From contig NZ_CP132295.1 in NCBI RefSeq assembly GCF_030734285.1, positions 62,001-126,000 on the forward strand: a stretch of 64,000 nt of DNA, read 5' to 3'. The stretch comes from Natronococcus sp. AD-5. Its GTDB lineage: Archaea > Halobacteriota > Halobacteria > Halobacteriales > Natrialbaceae. Made by a program: the position numbers and the translations under genes. The notes below the pieces were generated by a model. That model had not been told where the DNA came from. It did no database searches and saw only the letters and a program-made list of their open reading frames with translations. Numbering within the stretch: position 1 is the stretch's first letter; the number at the start of each line of letters is the position of its first letter. Of the stretch, positions 44,667-54,378 are shown in pieces.

Positions 44667-46019
44667 TCAGGAACCAGTGCTAGCCTCGATGGCATCACAG
44701 ATAATGTCCGCCCCGGTCTCGGCCTGCTCACTGGTCAGAACGAGCGGGGGAATCAGCCGAAGGACGTTCTTGTACCGGCCGGCGCTCCAGACCAGGACGC
44801 CGTTCTCGTAGCACCGCCGCTGTATCTCCGTAACGAGTTCCTTGGCCGGGTCACCGTCGACGAACTCGAGTCCGATGAACAGTCCCTTGCCGCGCACGGC
44901 CGAGATTTCCGGCGTCGACGTCGCAACCTCGCGGAACCGATCCCGGAGATACGTCCCGAGTTCGGTCGCGTGCGAGAGCAGATCATGCGCCTCGATATAC
45001 TCGATGGCTCGGAGCCCGCCGACCATCGCGGGAACGTTGCCCCGGAACGTTCCGACGTGGCCGCCAGGGCCCCACGTGTCGAACTGTTCGTGATAGAGCG
45101 TCGCGCCGATCGGCAGTCCCGTTCCACCGAGCGCCTTGGCCATCGTGATCGCGTCGGGTGTGACGTCAAAGTGGTCGGACGCGAACCACTCTCCCGTCCG
45201 ACCGATACCGGTCTGGATCTCGTCGACGACCAACAGCGCGTCGTTGTCGTCGGCGATGTCTCGCAACCCCTGCAGGAACCCCGTCGGCGGAACGACGACG
45301 CCTCCTTCGCCCTGAATCGGCTCGACCCAGATGCCAGCAGGCGTCTCGTGCCCGCCGTAGGGGTTCTCGAACTTTCGTTTGACCGCCTCGAGCGCCTCGG
45401 TACACCCCACGTCCCCGTCGTCGCTCGCAGACGGGTACGGAACGTGAACCGCGTCCGGAAGCAACGGACCGTACCCCTCCTTGTACTGTTTGCCTGCGGT
45501 GAGCGTGAGCGCTCCGGCCGTCGTTCCGTGGTACGAGCCTTCAAACGCCAGTAAGCTGTGCCGGCCGGTGTTGTGTTTTGCGAGTTTGATGGAGCCTTCG
45601 ATCGCGTCGCTCCCCGTCGGCCCGCCGAACACGACGTTGCTCGAACCCCGAAGGCCCCCGGGAGCGATCTCTCGGAGGCGATCGATGAGGTCGAGACGGG
45701 CTTCCGTCGGAAAGTCGATCGTGTGCGTATACGTCCCCAGTTGCTCCTGAACGCCCTCCAGAACGTAGGGGTTCGAGTGGCCGACGTTCAGCACGCCGAT
45801 ACCCGCGAAGAAGTCGAGGAACATGTTGCCATCGACGTCGCGGACCGTCGCGCCGCGAGCCTCCTCGAGTGCGATCGGCACTCGTTTCGGGTACGCGACG
45901 GCGCTGCTGTCGATCTTTCGCTGTCGCTCGAGCAACTGTTCGGAGTTCGGTCCCGGAACCGCATCGACCGACGGTGCGTCCGCGAAGTGCAGCTCTTCTA
46001 TCGGGGGGCCGTTTACCAT
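44667..46019 (-). CDS. Class III PLP aminotransferase
   Basis: A pyridoxal-phosphate-dependent omega- or 4-aminobutyrate-type aminotransferase of 450 residues. Family blocks include [66 protein letters not shown], and the Schiff-base Lys in [19 protein letters not shown] 46019 ([12 protein letters not shown]) is chosen; an upstream in-frame codon at 46088 lies in AT-rich promoter-like sequence. Its amine donor cannot be told from the sequence. Together with HyuAB it would handle amino acids released from cyclic amides. Confidence 0.93.
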   Translation of the reverse strand: MVNGPPIEELHFADAPSVDAVPGPNSEQLLERQRKIDSSAVAYPKRVPIALEEARGATVRDVDGNMFLDFFAGIGVLNVGHSNPYVLEGVQEQLGTYTHTIDFPTEARLDLIDRLREIAPGGLRGSSNVVFGGPTGSDAIEGSIKLAKHNTGRHSLLAFEGSYHGTTAGALTLTAGKQYKEGYGPLLPDAVHVPYPSASDDGDVGCTEALEAVKRKFENPYGGHETPAGIWVEPIQGEGGVVVPPTGFLQGLRDIADDNDALLVVDEIQTGIGRTGEWFASDHFDVTPDAITMAKALGGTGLPIGATLYHEQFDTWGPGGHVGTFRGNVPAMVGGLRAIEYIEAHDLLSHATELGTYLRDRFREVATSTPEISAVRGKGLFIGLEFVDGDPAKELVTEIQRRCYENGVLVWSAGRYKNVLRLIPPLVLTSEQAETGADIICDAIEASTGS

Positions 46020-46224
46020 AGTGGACTGTGGGTTTCGCAAACCATAGTTTTTGTCCTCTGTCCCATATATAACTCCTATATTGAACATAATTCAATAATA
46101 GGCCACCTATACAGGCTGAAGTCCGACAAGATGTTTCCCGCGGAAACCGCCCTTCTGACCCCGCAGCGATCGGTCGCAGACCGGCGGTATTTCGAGCGGG
46201 AGCCGCAGTGCGGTTCGAGGTCGG

Positions 46225-48195
46225 CTACGACCACTCGCTGGTGGCCCGGTCGCGAAGCATCTCGCGGAACTCCGCGGTCGTCTGCTCGAGCAGTCCGCCC
46301 GTCGTCCAGTCGAGGATGACCCCGTAACGACGAATGAGATCGAGGCGATCCACCTCGCCGTCGTGATACTGGCTGACGACGTCTTGGGGATCCTCGCGTA
46401 ACCACGCATCGCGATTGGCCCGGATATAGCGTCGTTTCTCCGCGGTCGTGTCGTTGTCGATCTCGTACTCGCAGCGATCGGCGTCGATCTCCTCGATGAC
46501 GACGCCGTAGTCTTTCGCCGCGCGCTCGACGGAGACGTAGTCGTCTTTGACGTCCTCCAGGACGGCCTCGGGATCACGATCGAGCGGGTCACCGAACCCG
46601 CCGCCGCCCGAAGAGGGGCGGACGAACTCGTCGCCTTCCTCGATCGGCTCGCTCGAGAACACCGTCCCCATCTCCTCGGTCTCGCCGTCTCGTGTGAGCG
46701 TGACGCCGTGGGGAATGCCCGGGAGGCCGCCGTTGATCCCCCAGGTCACCGATCGCGCCCGATCGGAACAGTAGGAGATGACGCTGTTGTCACACTCGAG
46801 CATCCGCCCACCCTTTCGGAGCCCGCATCCGCCGCGGTACTCGCCCGGTCCAGCCGAGTCGGTGACAATCGAGTGTTGACTCGTCAGGAGCGGTGTGTCA
46901 CGTTCCTGTCCCTCAAGGGACTGGACCGCGAGGCCGGCGCCGAACACGGGTGCCGTCGCGTTCGCCCCGTCCTTTCCGTTGCGACCGCCCCAACCGCCGG
47001 CCATCCAGTCGTACCAGGCGAACTCGCTCCCCTCGTGGCCGGGACGCTCGTCGGTTCCGCCCGCGAGAAGATACTCGAGGTTGAACGCGCAGGCCATGGC
47101 GCGCTCCGGGAGCACCTCCGACCACAGCTCGAAGATCGCGTTCATCACCTTCTCGTAGGCGCCGGCGACCGACCCGGTAACCGGTGCCGGCTCCGGCGCG
47201 TTGACGACCGTTCCTTCCGGAAGCTCGGCGCTGATGACTCGATACATTCCGGAGTTTAACGGGACCTCCGGGAAGAACATCTTCGTTCCGGCGACGACTC
47301 CCGAGAAAGAGGTCCCGAAGGTCGCGTTCAGAAAATTCCCGATATGCTGGTCGGAGCCGGAGAGATCGTAGTGGACCTCGTCGTCGCTGATCGTCATCTC
47401 GACGTCGACGGTGACGTAGCCGTCGCCCTGGTCGGCGTCGGCGTCGATGTAGTCACGCGTGTGCCACGTCCCGTCGGGCAAGTCGCGGATCTGTTCGCGC
47501 ATGATGCGCTCCGCATAGTCCTTCGATTCGTCGAACGCGGTCAGCACGGTCTCGACGCCGTACTTGTCGACGAGCTCGAGCAGTCGCTCCTCGGCGATCC
47601 GGGTCGCCTCGGCCTGGGCACGCAGATCACCCATGCGATCCTCCGAGAGCCGCATGTTCGTCGTCATGAAATTCGCGACGTCGTCGCGGAACTCGCCGGC
47701 ATCCCAGATCTTCAGCGGCGGAATGCGAAGTCCCTCGGCGAAGTGGTCGTTGGCTGCGATGTTGAACGAGCCGGGCGCCGGCCCGCCAACGTCGGCCCAG
47801 TGGCCGTTCGATTGCGTCACCGCGATCAGTTCGCCCTCGTGGAACACGGGCCGCATGATCCGGACGTCGTTGATGTGCGTTCCGCCCAAGTACGGATCGT
47901 TGACGATGTAGACGTCCCCAGGCTCGATGTCGCCTTCGAAGTACTCAAGTGTCTCCTGACAGGTGTAGTGGAGCGTCCCGACGTGGACAGCGATATCCTG
48001 CGATCCCTGCATTACGGTGTTGCCTTCGGCGTCGTTCAGACAGTTGCTGAAGTCCCGGTTGTAGATGACGAACGAGTAGCAGGTCCGCTGTATCTGTTCG
48101 GCCATCCGGTCGACGAGGTTCGTGAACGAACTGCGCAGAACCTCGAACGTGACCGGATCAAGGTCGATATCGGCTTGTGGCTCTTGCTGTGACAT
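46225..48195 (-). CDS. hyuB: Hydantoinase B / oxoprolinase beta subunit
   Basis: HyuB pairs with HyuA in ATP-dependent opening of hydantoins, 5-oxoproline or related cyclic amides, and in acetone carboxylases. The 656-residue protein has LDPVTFEVLRSSFTNLVDRM at the start, GDVYIVNDPYLGGTHINDVR, SNGHWADVGGPAPGSFNIAA, and SGGGGFGDPLDRDPEAVLED near the C-terminus, all typical. ATG 48195 starts two bases after the hyuA stop, so the two are co-transcribed. Confidence 0.95.
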   Translation of the reverse strand: MSQQEPQADIDLDPVTFEVLRSSFTNLVDRMAEQIQRTCYSFVIYNRDFSNCLNDAEGNTVMQGSQDIAVHVGTLHYTCQETLEYFEGDIEPGDVYIVNDPYLGGTHINDVRIMRPVFHEGELIAVTQSNGHWADVGGPAPGSFNIAANDHFAEGLRIPPLKIWDAGEFRDDVANFMTTNMRLSEDRMGDLRAQAEATRIAEERLLELVDKYGVETVLTAFDESKDYAERIMREQIRDLPDGTWHTRDYIDADADQGDGYVTVDVEMTISDDEVHYDLSGSDQHIGNFLNATFGTSFSGVVAGTKMFFPEVPLNSGMYRVISAELPEGTVVNAPEPAPVTGSVAGAYEKVMNAIFELWSEVLPERAMACAFNLEYLLAGGTDERPGHEGSEFAWYDWMAGGWGGRNGKDGANATAPVFGAGLAVQSLEGQERDTPLLTSQHSIVTDSAGPGEYRGGCGLRKGGRMLECDNSVISYCSDRARSVTWGINGGLPGIPHGVTLTRDGETEEMGTVFSSEPIEEGDEFVRPSSGGGGFGDPLDRDPEAVLEDVKDDYVSVERAAKDYGVVIEEIDADRCEYEIDNDTTAEKRRYIRANRDAWLREDPQDVVSQYHDGEVDRLDLIRRYGVILDWTTGGLLEQTTAEFREMLRDRATSEWS

Positions 48196-48197
48196 TG

Positions 48198-50222
48198 TTA
48201 GACGGTAATGATGATGTTTCCTCGGTCGTCCACGTCCGCCGTCGCGTTCGGCGGAACGACGATGGTCGAATCCATCTGTTCGACGATAGCGGGGCCCTCC
48301 AGTTCGGCGCCGGCGCCGAGCTCCTCGCGGCCGTAGATGTCCGTCCGAACGTAGCCCCCGGCCGATTCGAAGTAGGCCTCGCGAGTGCCGCGGTGAGCCC
48401 CCGCGGCGTCGCCGGCCGCGATCGACGGGAACGACGGTTTCTCGACGAGGCCGCGACCGGTGACGTGCAGCCCGTAGATCTCGACCGGTTGGTCCTCGTC
48501 GGAGTAGGCGTACGCGTGCTCGTGCTGACGGTGGAACTGCTCTCGAATCGCGTCCATGCTCTCGATCGGACGGTCGCAGGAGATCTCGAGCGAGCGCCAT
48601 TGTCCGGTGTAGCGCATCTTGATCTCGTGGTCCATGCGCATCTGCTCGTCGTCGACGCCCTCCTCGGCGAGGCGGTCGCGAATCTCCGCTTCCATCTCCG
48701 CGAAGGCGCGTTCGATATCGTCGACGGCGTCAGTGGTCGCGTCTTCGATAAACGTCTGTGAGAGATCGTGCTCGACGTCGACCAGCAGACAGCCGAGCGC
48801 CGAATTGATACCGGGGTACAGCGGAACGACGACCTTCGGAATGCTCATCTCGCGCGCGACGTGGGCGGCGTGCAGCGGTCCGGCGCCGCCGAAGGCGACG
48901 AGCGCGAAGTCACGCGGATCGTAGCCCTTGCTGGTCGAGACGAGCCGAACCGCGTTGCACATGTTCGCGACGGCGATGCGTTCGATCGCCGACGCCGCCT
49001 CGGTGAGATCCAGCCCCAGCGGATCCGCGACGTCGCGCTCGATAACTCGTTCCGCGGGCTCCGCCGTGGCCTCCATATCGCCGCCGAGGAACTTGTCGGG
49101 ATCGACCCATCCTAGGATGACGTTCGCGTCGGTCGTGGTCGGTTTGTCTCCGCCGCGAAGGTAACAGGCCGGCCCCGGGTTCGCACCCTGGCTCTTCGGG
49201 CCGACGCGAAGCGAACCCCCGTCGTCGATCCACGCGATCGATCCGCCGCCCGCGCCGATCGTCTCGATATCCGTCGACGGAAACATGATGGGGTACCCGT
49301 ACTCGACGGCCCACTCGTCGGTCATTTCGATGTCGCCCTGGTGGGTGAGCGAAACGTCCGCGCTGGTCCCGCCCATGTCGAATCCGATGGCGTTCTCGAA
49401 GCCGCACTGTTCGGCGACGTGTTGACTGGCGATCGCCCCCGCGGTCGGACCGGAGTTAGCGATGCGGGCGGCATAGTAGGCGATGGCCTCAGTCGTCATC
49501 ACGCCGCCGCCGGAGTGCATTGCCAGGACGTCTCCATTGTAGCCGCGGTCGTCGAGCTGGGCCGAGAGGTCGAGAAGGTAGTCTCGGACGACCGGAACCA
49601 GCGCGGCGTTGATAACGGTCGTGCTCGTGCGCTCGTGCTCGAACATCTCCGGCAGAATCTCGTGAGACGTACAGACGAACGCGTCGGGATGCTCTTCGGC
49701 GACTATTTCGGCCACCCGTCGCTCGTGCGTCCCGTTGAGGTAGGCGTTGATCAGCGAGATCGCGATCGTCGTGATTCCCCGCTTTTTGAGCACCCGAACC
49801 GCCTCGCGGGTCGCTTCCTCGTCCAGCTCTTCGACGATATTGCCGGCGGCGTCGATCCGTTCGGGGACCTCGAGTCGATCCCGTCGTTGGACGTACGGAT
49901 CGGCGACGTCCTCGTACGCGTCCCAGAGGTTGTCTTTCGTTCCGTCGCGGATCTCGTGGACGTCCCGGAACCCCTCGGTCGTGAGGAGACCAACCCGGGG
50001 AAGTTCCCGTTCGATGAGCGCGTTCGTTCCGACGGTCGATCCGTGCGAGAAGAATTCCAGATCTGCGATATCGGTATCCGCCTTCGACAGCCCGTTGATC
50101 ACACCTTCGGCCGGATTTCCGGGCGTCGACGGCGTTTTTTCGATGTCTATTTCACCCGTCTCTTCGTCGAACACGATCACGTCGGTAAACGTGCCACCGA
50201 TATCCACGCCAGATCGTATCAT
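48198..50222 (-). CDS. hyuA: Hydantoinase A / oxoprolinase alpha subunit
   Basis: The HyuA ATPase-fold subunit phosphorylates the cyclic amide. The 674-residue protein begins IRSGVDIGGTFTDVIVFDEE, with the phosphate-binding GGTFTD motif, and carries IGFDMGGTSADVSLTHQGDI and GAGGGSIAWIDDGGSLRVGP, plus LVAFGGAGPLHAAHVAREM. It is first in a two-gene operon with hyuB. AT-rich DNA at 50223-50398, shared with a divergent acyl-CoA dehydrogenase gene, probably holds both promoters. Confidence 0.95.
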   Translation of the reverse strand: MIRSGVDIGGTFTDVIVFDEETGEIDIEKTPSTPGNPAEGVINGLSKADTDIADLEFFSHGSTVGTNALIERELPRVGLLTTEGFRDVHEIRDGTKDNLWDAYEDVADPYVQRRDRLEVPERIDAAGNIVEELDEEATREAVRVLKKRGITTIAISLINAYLNGTHERRVAEIVAEEHPDAFVCTSHEILPEMFEHERTSTTVINAALVPVVRDYLLDLSAQLDDRGYNGDVLAMHSGGGVMTTEAIAYYAARIANSGPTAGAIASQHVAEQCGFENAIGFDMGGTSADVSLTHQGDIEMTDEWAVEYGYPIMFPSTDIETIGAGGGSIAWIDDGGSLRVGPKSQGANPGPACYLRGGDKPTTTDANVILGWVDPDKFLGGDMEATAEPAERVIERDVADPLGLDLTEAASAIERIAVANMCNAVRLVSTSKGYDPRDFALVAFGGAGPLHAAHVAREMSIPKVVVPLYPGINSALGCLLVDVEHDLSQTFIEDATTDAVDDIERAFAEMEAEIRDRLAEEGVDDEQMRMDHEIKMRYTGQWRSLEISCDRPIESMDAIREQFHRQHEHAYAYSDEDQPVEIYGLHVTGRGLVEKPSFPSIAAGDAAGAHRGTREAYFESAGGYVRTDIYGREELGAGAELEGPAIVEQMDSTIVVPPNATADVDDRGNIIITV

Positions 50223-50398
50223 ATTACGATCACAGCGAGTATTGGGAGAGACGTGTATATAAAATTTTGTTATAATTATTGGACCATATCAGACGACATC
50301 TAATATTCTCCCCCTGTGTTGAATTGGGTAGCTATAGTTCTCGAGGTGTTGAACAGCGTCCGATAATTTTAATCCAGCGTACAGAAAATGGGCGATCG

Positions 50399-51561
50399 AT
50401 GCTCGATTACCTTCAGCTCGAGGACGACCTGTCGGAAGAGGAGCGGCTAATACAGCAGACGGCCCGGGACTTCGTCGCGGATACCGTCCAGCCGGGCATC
50501 GCGGAACACTGGCTCGAGGGGACGTTTCCGACGGAAACGATCCGGGAGATGGGCGAGTTGGGATTCTACGCTCCAAACCTGGTGGGGTACGACTCACCGA
50601 ATATCAGCGAAACCGCGTACGGACTGCTGATGCAGGAACTCGAAGCCTGCGACTCCGGGTTGCGGTCGATGGCCTCGGTGCAGGGCGCGCTCGTCATGTA
50701 TCCGATCCACGCGTTCGGCTCCAAAGCGCAGAAGGAGCGGTGGCTGCCCGACCTCGGTCGGGGCGAAGCCGTCGGGTGCTTCGGACTGACGGAGCCCGAA
50801 CACGGGTCGAACCCGTCGGCGATGGAGACGACCGCCGAAAGGGACGGTGACGAGTACGTGCTGACCGGGTCGAAGACCTGGATCACGAACGCCCCGATCG
50901 CAGACGTCGCCATTGTCTGGGCGCGGACGCCTCCGCCCCGGACTCGCCGGTCCGCGGGTTCCTGGTCGAAACCTACCGGGACGGCGTGACGACGAACGAA
51001 ATCGACGAAAAGCTCTCCCTGCGAGCCTCGATCACCGGTGAGATCTCCCTACAAAACGTTCGCGTCCCCGAGGAAAATCTGCTCCCCGGTGTCGAGGGGA
51101 TGAAGGGGCCGCTCTCCTGTCTCACGCAGGCCCGCTACGGCATTGCCTGGGGGGCAGTCGGGGCGGCGCGAAACTGCTTCGAGACGGCGCGTCAGTACGC
51201 GACCGACCGCGAACAGTTCGGGGGACCGATCGCCCGGTTCCAGCTCCAGCAGGAGAAACTGGCGGAAATGGCCACCCAGATCACGCTCGCGCAGCTGCTC
51301 GCCTACAGGCTCGCCGACCTGAAAGACCGGGGCGAACTGCGTCCGCAGCACGTCTCGATGGCGAAACGAAACAACGTGCGGATGGCCCGCGATCAGTCGC
51401 GGATCGCTCGAGAGATCCTCGGGGGCAACGGCATTACCGCTGATTACTCACCGATGCGACACATGTCGAACCTGGAGACGGTCTATACCTACGAGGGGAC
51501 CCACGACATCCACACGCTCGTTCTTGGGGAGGATCTGACCGGCTTCGCCGCCTACGAGTGA
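50399..51561 (+). CDS. Glutaryl-CoA-dehydrogenase-like acyl-CoA dehydrogenase, one frameshift
   Basis: This FAD enzyme family oxidises, and for glutaryl-CoA also decarboxylates, acyl-CoA esters. From ATG 50399 the N-terminal part is intact through CFGLTEPEHGSNPSAMETTA and GSKTWITNAPIADVAIVWAR. A one-base deletion near 50924 then shifts the frame. The continuation (SPVRGFLVETYRDGVTTNEI) leads to ARYGIAWGAVGAARNCFETA, REILGGNGITADYSPMRHM and the catalytic Glu region VYTYEGTHDIHTLVLGEDLT. Joined length is about 387, right for the family. It overlaps the CoA-transferase start region. Confidence 0.85.
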
Positions 51562-51563
51562 GC

Positions 51564-52791
51564 ATGGTCGGGGAAGCACAGGACGCGGCCGGCGAGAAGG
51601 GACCGCTCGACGGCGTCACCGTGTTGGACGCGTCACGAGTCCTCGTCGGACCGTTCTGCACGATGCAACTCGGCGACCTCGGAGCGGACGTCATCAAGAT
51701 CGAGCGTCCGGACGGCGGCGACCAGACCCGGGGGTGGCACCCGCCAACGATCGGCGACAGCGAGGAGAGCGCGTATTACGTGAGTATCAACCGCAACAAG
51801 CGGTCGCTCACGCTCGACCTCGCGAGCGAGGAGGGGCAGGACATTTTTCGCGAACTTGCGACGGAAGCGGACGTTCTCGTCGAGAACTTCCGGGTCGGGA
51901 CGATGGAACAGTGGGGACTCGACTACGGAACGCTTCGGGAGGCGAATCCCTCGCTTATCTACTGTTCGCTCTCGGGGTACGGCGAGTGGGGACCGTACAG
52001 GGATCGGCCGGCCTACGATATCATGATGCAGGCGGAAGGCGGGTTGATGAGCATCACCGGCGAGGAAGACGGACCGCCGGTTCGAGTCGGCGTGGCGATC
52101 GCCGACATCGGGGCCGGAATGTACGCCACGCAGGCGATCCTCGCCGCCCTGCTCCACCGCGAACTCGGCGACGGGTCCGGCCAGAAGATCGACGTCAGCC
52201 TGCTCGACGGACAGGTCGCCTGGATGAGCTACATGGCCTCCTACTACTTCGCGACGAACGAGCCGCCGACGCGAATGGGGAGCAAGCATCCGACGATCGT
52301 CCCCTATCGGGCGTTCGAGACGAGCGACGGGTACGTCGTGATCGCCGCCGCATCTGAGGCCCTCTGGCCGAAGTTCTGTCGGGCCATCGACAGAGAGGAC
52401 CTCCTCGAGCGGGACCGGTTCGAAACGAATTCGAAGCGGGTCGAACACCGATCGGAGCTCGACGAGATCCTCGAGGCGGAGTTCGTTCAGTACACGACCG
52501 CTGAAGTCGTCGCACGGATGGAAGAAGCGGGCGTCCCGGCGAGTCGCGTTCGCGATTTGGAAGTATGTCTTCGAGCACCCGCAGGTACGAGCGCGAGAAA
52601 TGCACCAAACCGTTTCGCACCCGACCGCCGGTTCGATCGACATGCCTGGCAGTCCGATGCACTTCTCGGAGACACCGGCCGGAATCGAGACGCATCCGCC
52701 GCTGCTCGGCGAACACACGGAAGAAATTCTCCGGGAGCTTGACTTCAATTCGGAAGATGTCAAGCGTCTCTCCGAGAGAAATATCGTCTGA
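51564..52791 (+). CDS. CaiB/BaiF family III CoA-transferase, one frameshift
   Basis: Family III CoA-transferases move CoA between acyl acids. The protein begins GPLDGVTVLDASRVLVGPFC and has GDLGADVIKIERPDGGDQTR and the catalytic Asp region YDIMMQAEGGLMSITG. At about 52562 the frame shifts; the correct end (VFEHPQVRAREMHQTVSHPT, then GSPMHFSETPAGIETHPPLL) runs to a TGA at 52789. The gene directly follows the acyl-CoA dehydrogenase, and such pairs commonly activate and oxidise glutarate-like diacids. The start may be ATG 51564 or GTG 51558. Confidence 0.85.
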
Positions 52792-53021
52792 GCCTCGGGT
52801 TCGAATTGGTTTTGAACTAGCCTATTTGTTAGGTGGATCACAGACTTAACGTGGCTACTTCTATCAGCTATCGAGGATGCAACAGAATAGCATTTGGTGA
52901 ATGAGGAATTATATAATATATTAAACTTATTTATGTATTCTTAGGGCTGTAGTGAATCACTAGACGGCGGCGGAACAAGTCAGTAAATCAAAGGAGTTGA
53001 AGCGAGAGACCTCGGTTGCCT
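52792..53021. other. AT-rich spacer at an IS boundary
   Basis: Very AT-rich around 52890-52940 with no frame. It ends where the IS5-type remnant begins. Confidence 0.4.
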
Positions 53022-53195
53022 ATGACCCAAATCTCCCGCTTCATTGGGAAGTTGTGCCGGTTGCTCAAAACGTTACTGGCGATGGAGACAAATCCGCCGC
53101 CACTTTCTGGGGCGGCGGATTCGCCGACTATGCTCTCGCTTCCCTGCATTGTCTGCGGATTTACCTCGATCGCTCTTGTGACGGAGATTGTTGAT
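53022..53195 (+). mobile_element. IS5-family (ISH) transposase N-terminal remnant
   Basis: Two overlapping frames read MTQISRFIGKLCRL, then after a shift AQNVTGDGDKSAATFWGGGF, ADYALASLHCLRIYLDRSC. This matches the N-terminus of haloarchaeal IS5-type transposases (a GGGFADYALASLHCLRIYL-like block). It has no catalytic domain. It separates the catabolic cluster from the SWIM gene. Confidence 0.7.
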
Positions 53196-53311
53196 GACTG
53201 CAATTGGCAATCAGTGGCGACTGTAAAACCGGCACTATACCTGCTCAGATCGGTGACTTGCTCGGACTCGAAGGAGTCCGTGTTGCGGTGAAACCATCAG
53301 ACGCCCCTCCA

Positions 53312-53695
53312 CTAACAACGTGCTTCACAAGAGCGCGTGAGATAACTCATGGGGCCGACGGATTCGCTGTAACCTTGTACCCCGCTGGTCTGCAGTTCGC
53401 GAATCCGCTGTGCGTTGCGTGCAGCCTCGAGAACGGACGTTCGAATCGCGACTGCAACCCGATGTTTGCATGCACCTCGGTGGTGTTCGTCTGCTGGACA
53501 CGTACAGCTGTGCGGCAGCCCGTCCTTGATCGTCACTAGGTACTCGTGGTCCTCGGGATTTGCGTGGCTGGCGTTGCGAACGAGGACGCCCTGCGCGACA
53601 AGTTCGAACTCGAAGGCTTCGTACTGGGCGCGTCGGAGCGTCCGCTGGGTCAGTTCAAGTCGCTCGAGTGGGTGTAATGAGGGTGATGGTGACAT
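53312..53695 (-). CDS. SWIM zinc-finger protein
   Basis: A 127-residue protein with the SWIM motif CTCPADEHHRGACKHRVAVA (CxC...CxH) near residues 64-83, preceded by RAQYEAFEFELVAQGVLVRN and EDHEYLVTIKDGLPHS. Haloarchaeal plasmids and proviruses often carry single SWIM proteins of this type. The last 40 residues are unlike relatives I know, so the C-terminus may be truncated or replaced. Confidence 0.85.
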   Translation of the reverse strand: MSPSPSLHPLERLELTQRTLRRAQYEAFEFELVAQGVLVRNASHANPEDHEYLVTIKDGLPHSCTCPADEHHRGACKHRVAVAIRTSVLEAARNAQRIRELQTSGVQGYSESVGPMSYLTRSCEARC

Positions 53696-53737
53696 AGGTC
53701 AGGTGTAACTGCCGATAGACTGGTCGATCGTGTCGAG

Positions 53738-53959
53738 TTACGCGCTCTCGCATTCGGAGCAGATCAGTTGAACGCCGAGATCACAGGCAGTTTCACAGCT
53801 CTGGGTCGGAACAAGTCCGAACTTCCCGCAGTAGTCACAGCTCGTGTTAATGTGCTCAGGCGCATCGAATACGCCGAAGCGGGTATGCTCGACGGTCAAA
53901 TCAGACTTGGTAGTGAACTCAACGGCGAGTGGGTTCGTGATCCGGCTGGCAGTTTGCAT
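53738..53959 (-). CDS. Small CxxC protein behind hairpin leader (paralogue A)
   Basis: ATG 53959 lies five bases after hairpin leader copy 2 and gives 73 residues. The N-terminus ITNPLAVEFTTKSDLTVEHT is followed by NTSCDYCGKFGLVPTQSCET and LGVQLICSECESA. CxxC pairs (CDYC and CSEC, with a middle Cys) predict a zinc ribbon. It aligns with the frameshifted gene at 60239-60467 through SCDxCGxxGLVPTxxCE. Function unknown. Confidence 0.72.
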   Translation of the reverse strand: MQTASRITNPLAVEFTTKSDLTVEHTRFGVFDAPEHINTSCDYCGKFGLVPTQSCETACDLGVQLICSECESA

Positions 53960-53963
53960 CGTC

Positions 53964-54003
53964 TTTGATTCCTCTATCCCTTTCAGGGAGCGAACAACGC
54001 ACC
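53964..54003 (-). promoter_or_regulatory. Hairpin leader element, copy 2
   Basis: Minus strand: GTTGTTCGCTCCCTGAAAGG, then GATAGAGGAATCAAAGACG and ATG. The CTCCCTGAAAGGGA palindrome is weaker than in the other copies, but GTTGTTC, the purine-rich ATAGAGG and ATCAAAG segments are conserved. Confidence 0.68.
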
Positions 54004-54378
54004 GGCTGTTTAGAGAGCGGACGTTCAAAGCGTGAAAGAGAATCAACAAGGAAAGCCCGGCAGCACAACGAGCGAACGCAGCGATCAATAGGAGCGAGGT
54101 GAGCGCAGTGAGCAGTCCGGGACCTGGAGGTGGGTGGGAAGCGGTGGGTTGGGTAGAGTGGGTTGGAAACGACACACCAGAACAGCCACCCACGCAAAAG
54201 ACGAGAGTGAAGGGCCTGCTCGGGTGCGTTAGTGGTACCTTTGAGAAGAAGCCTCCCGATTCAGAAGTAGTAGCAGTATGACTAACGTGAATTCGGTGGT
54301 TGGGCTTATACTGTCTCTCACAACGGGTGTGACTAGCCTCTGCTACACTATTTCCGATTCAAAAAAGTGTTACCTCAC
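54004..54378. other. Gene-free stretch upstream of leader copy 2
   Basis: 375 bases of GC-rich sequence with simple purine-rich runs. It shares a GCCCGGCAGCACA segment (54057) with 61919, where it also lies upstream of a minus-strand gene of the plasmid-like block. No convincing frame. Confidence 0.4.

Noticed and set aside
47344-50303. Long plus-strand frames (47344-48192, 49341-50303) opposite hyuA and hyuB
   Set aside because: Both minus-strand genes are complete with conserved motifs; the plus frames are low-complexity Arg/Val-rich shadows.
51633-52841. Antisense frame of about 400 codons opposite the CoA-transferase
   Set aside because: Shadow of a well-supported CaiB gene; the product has no family features.
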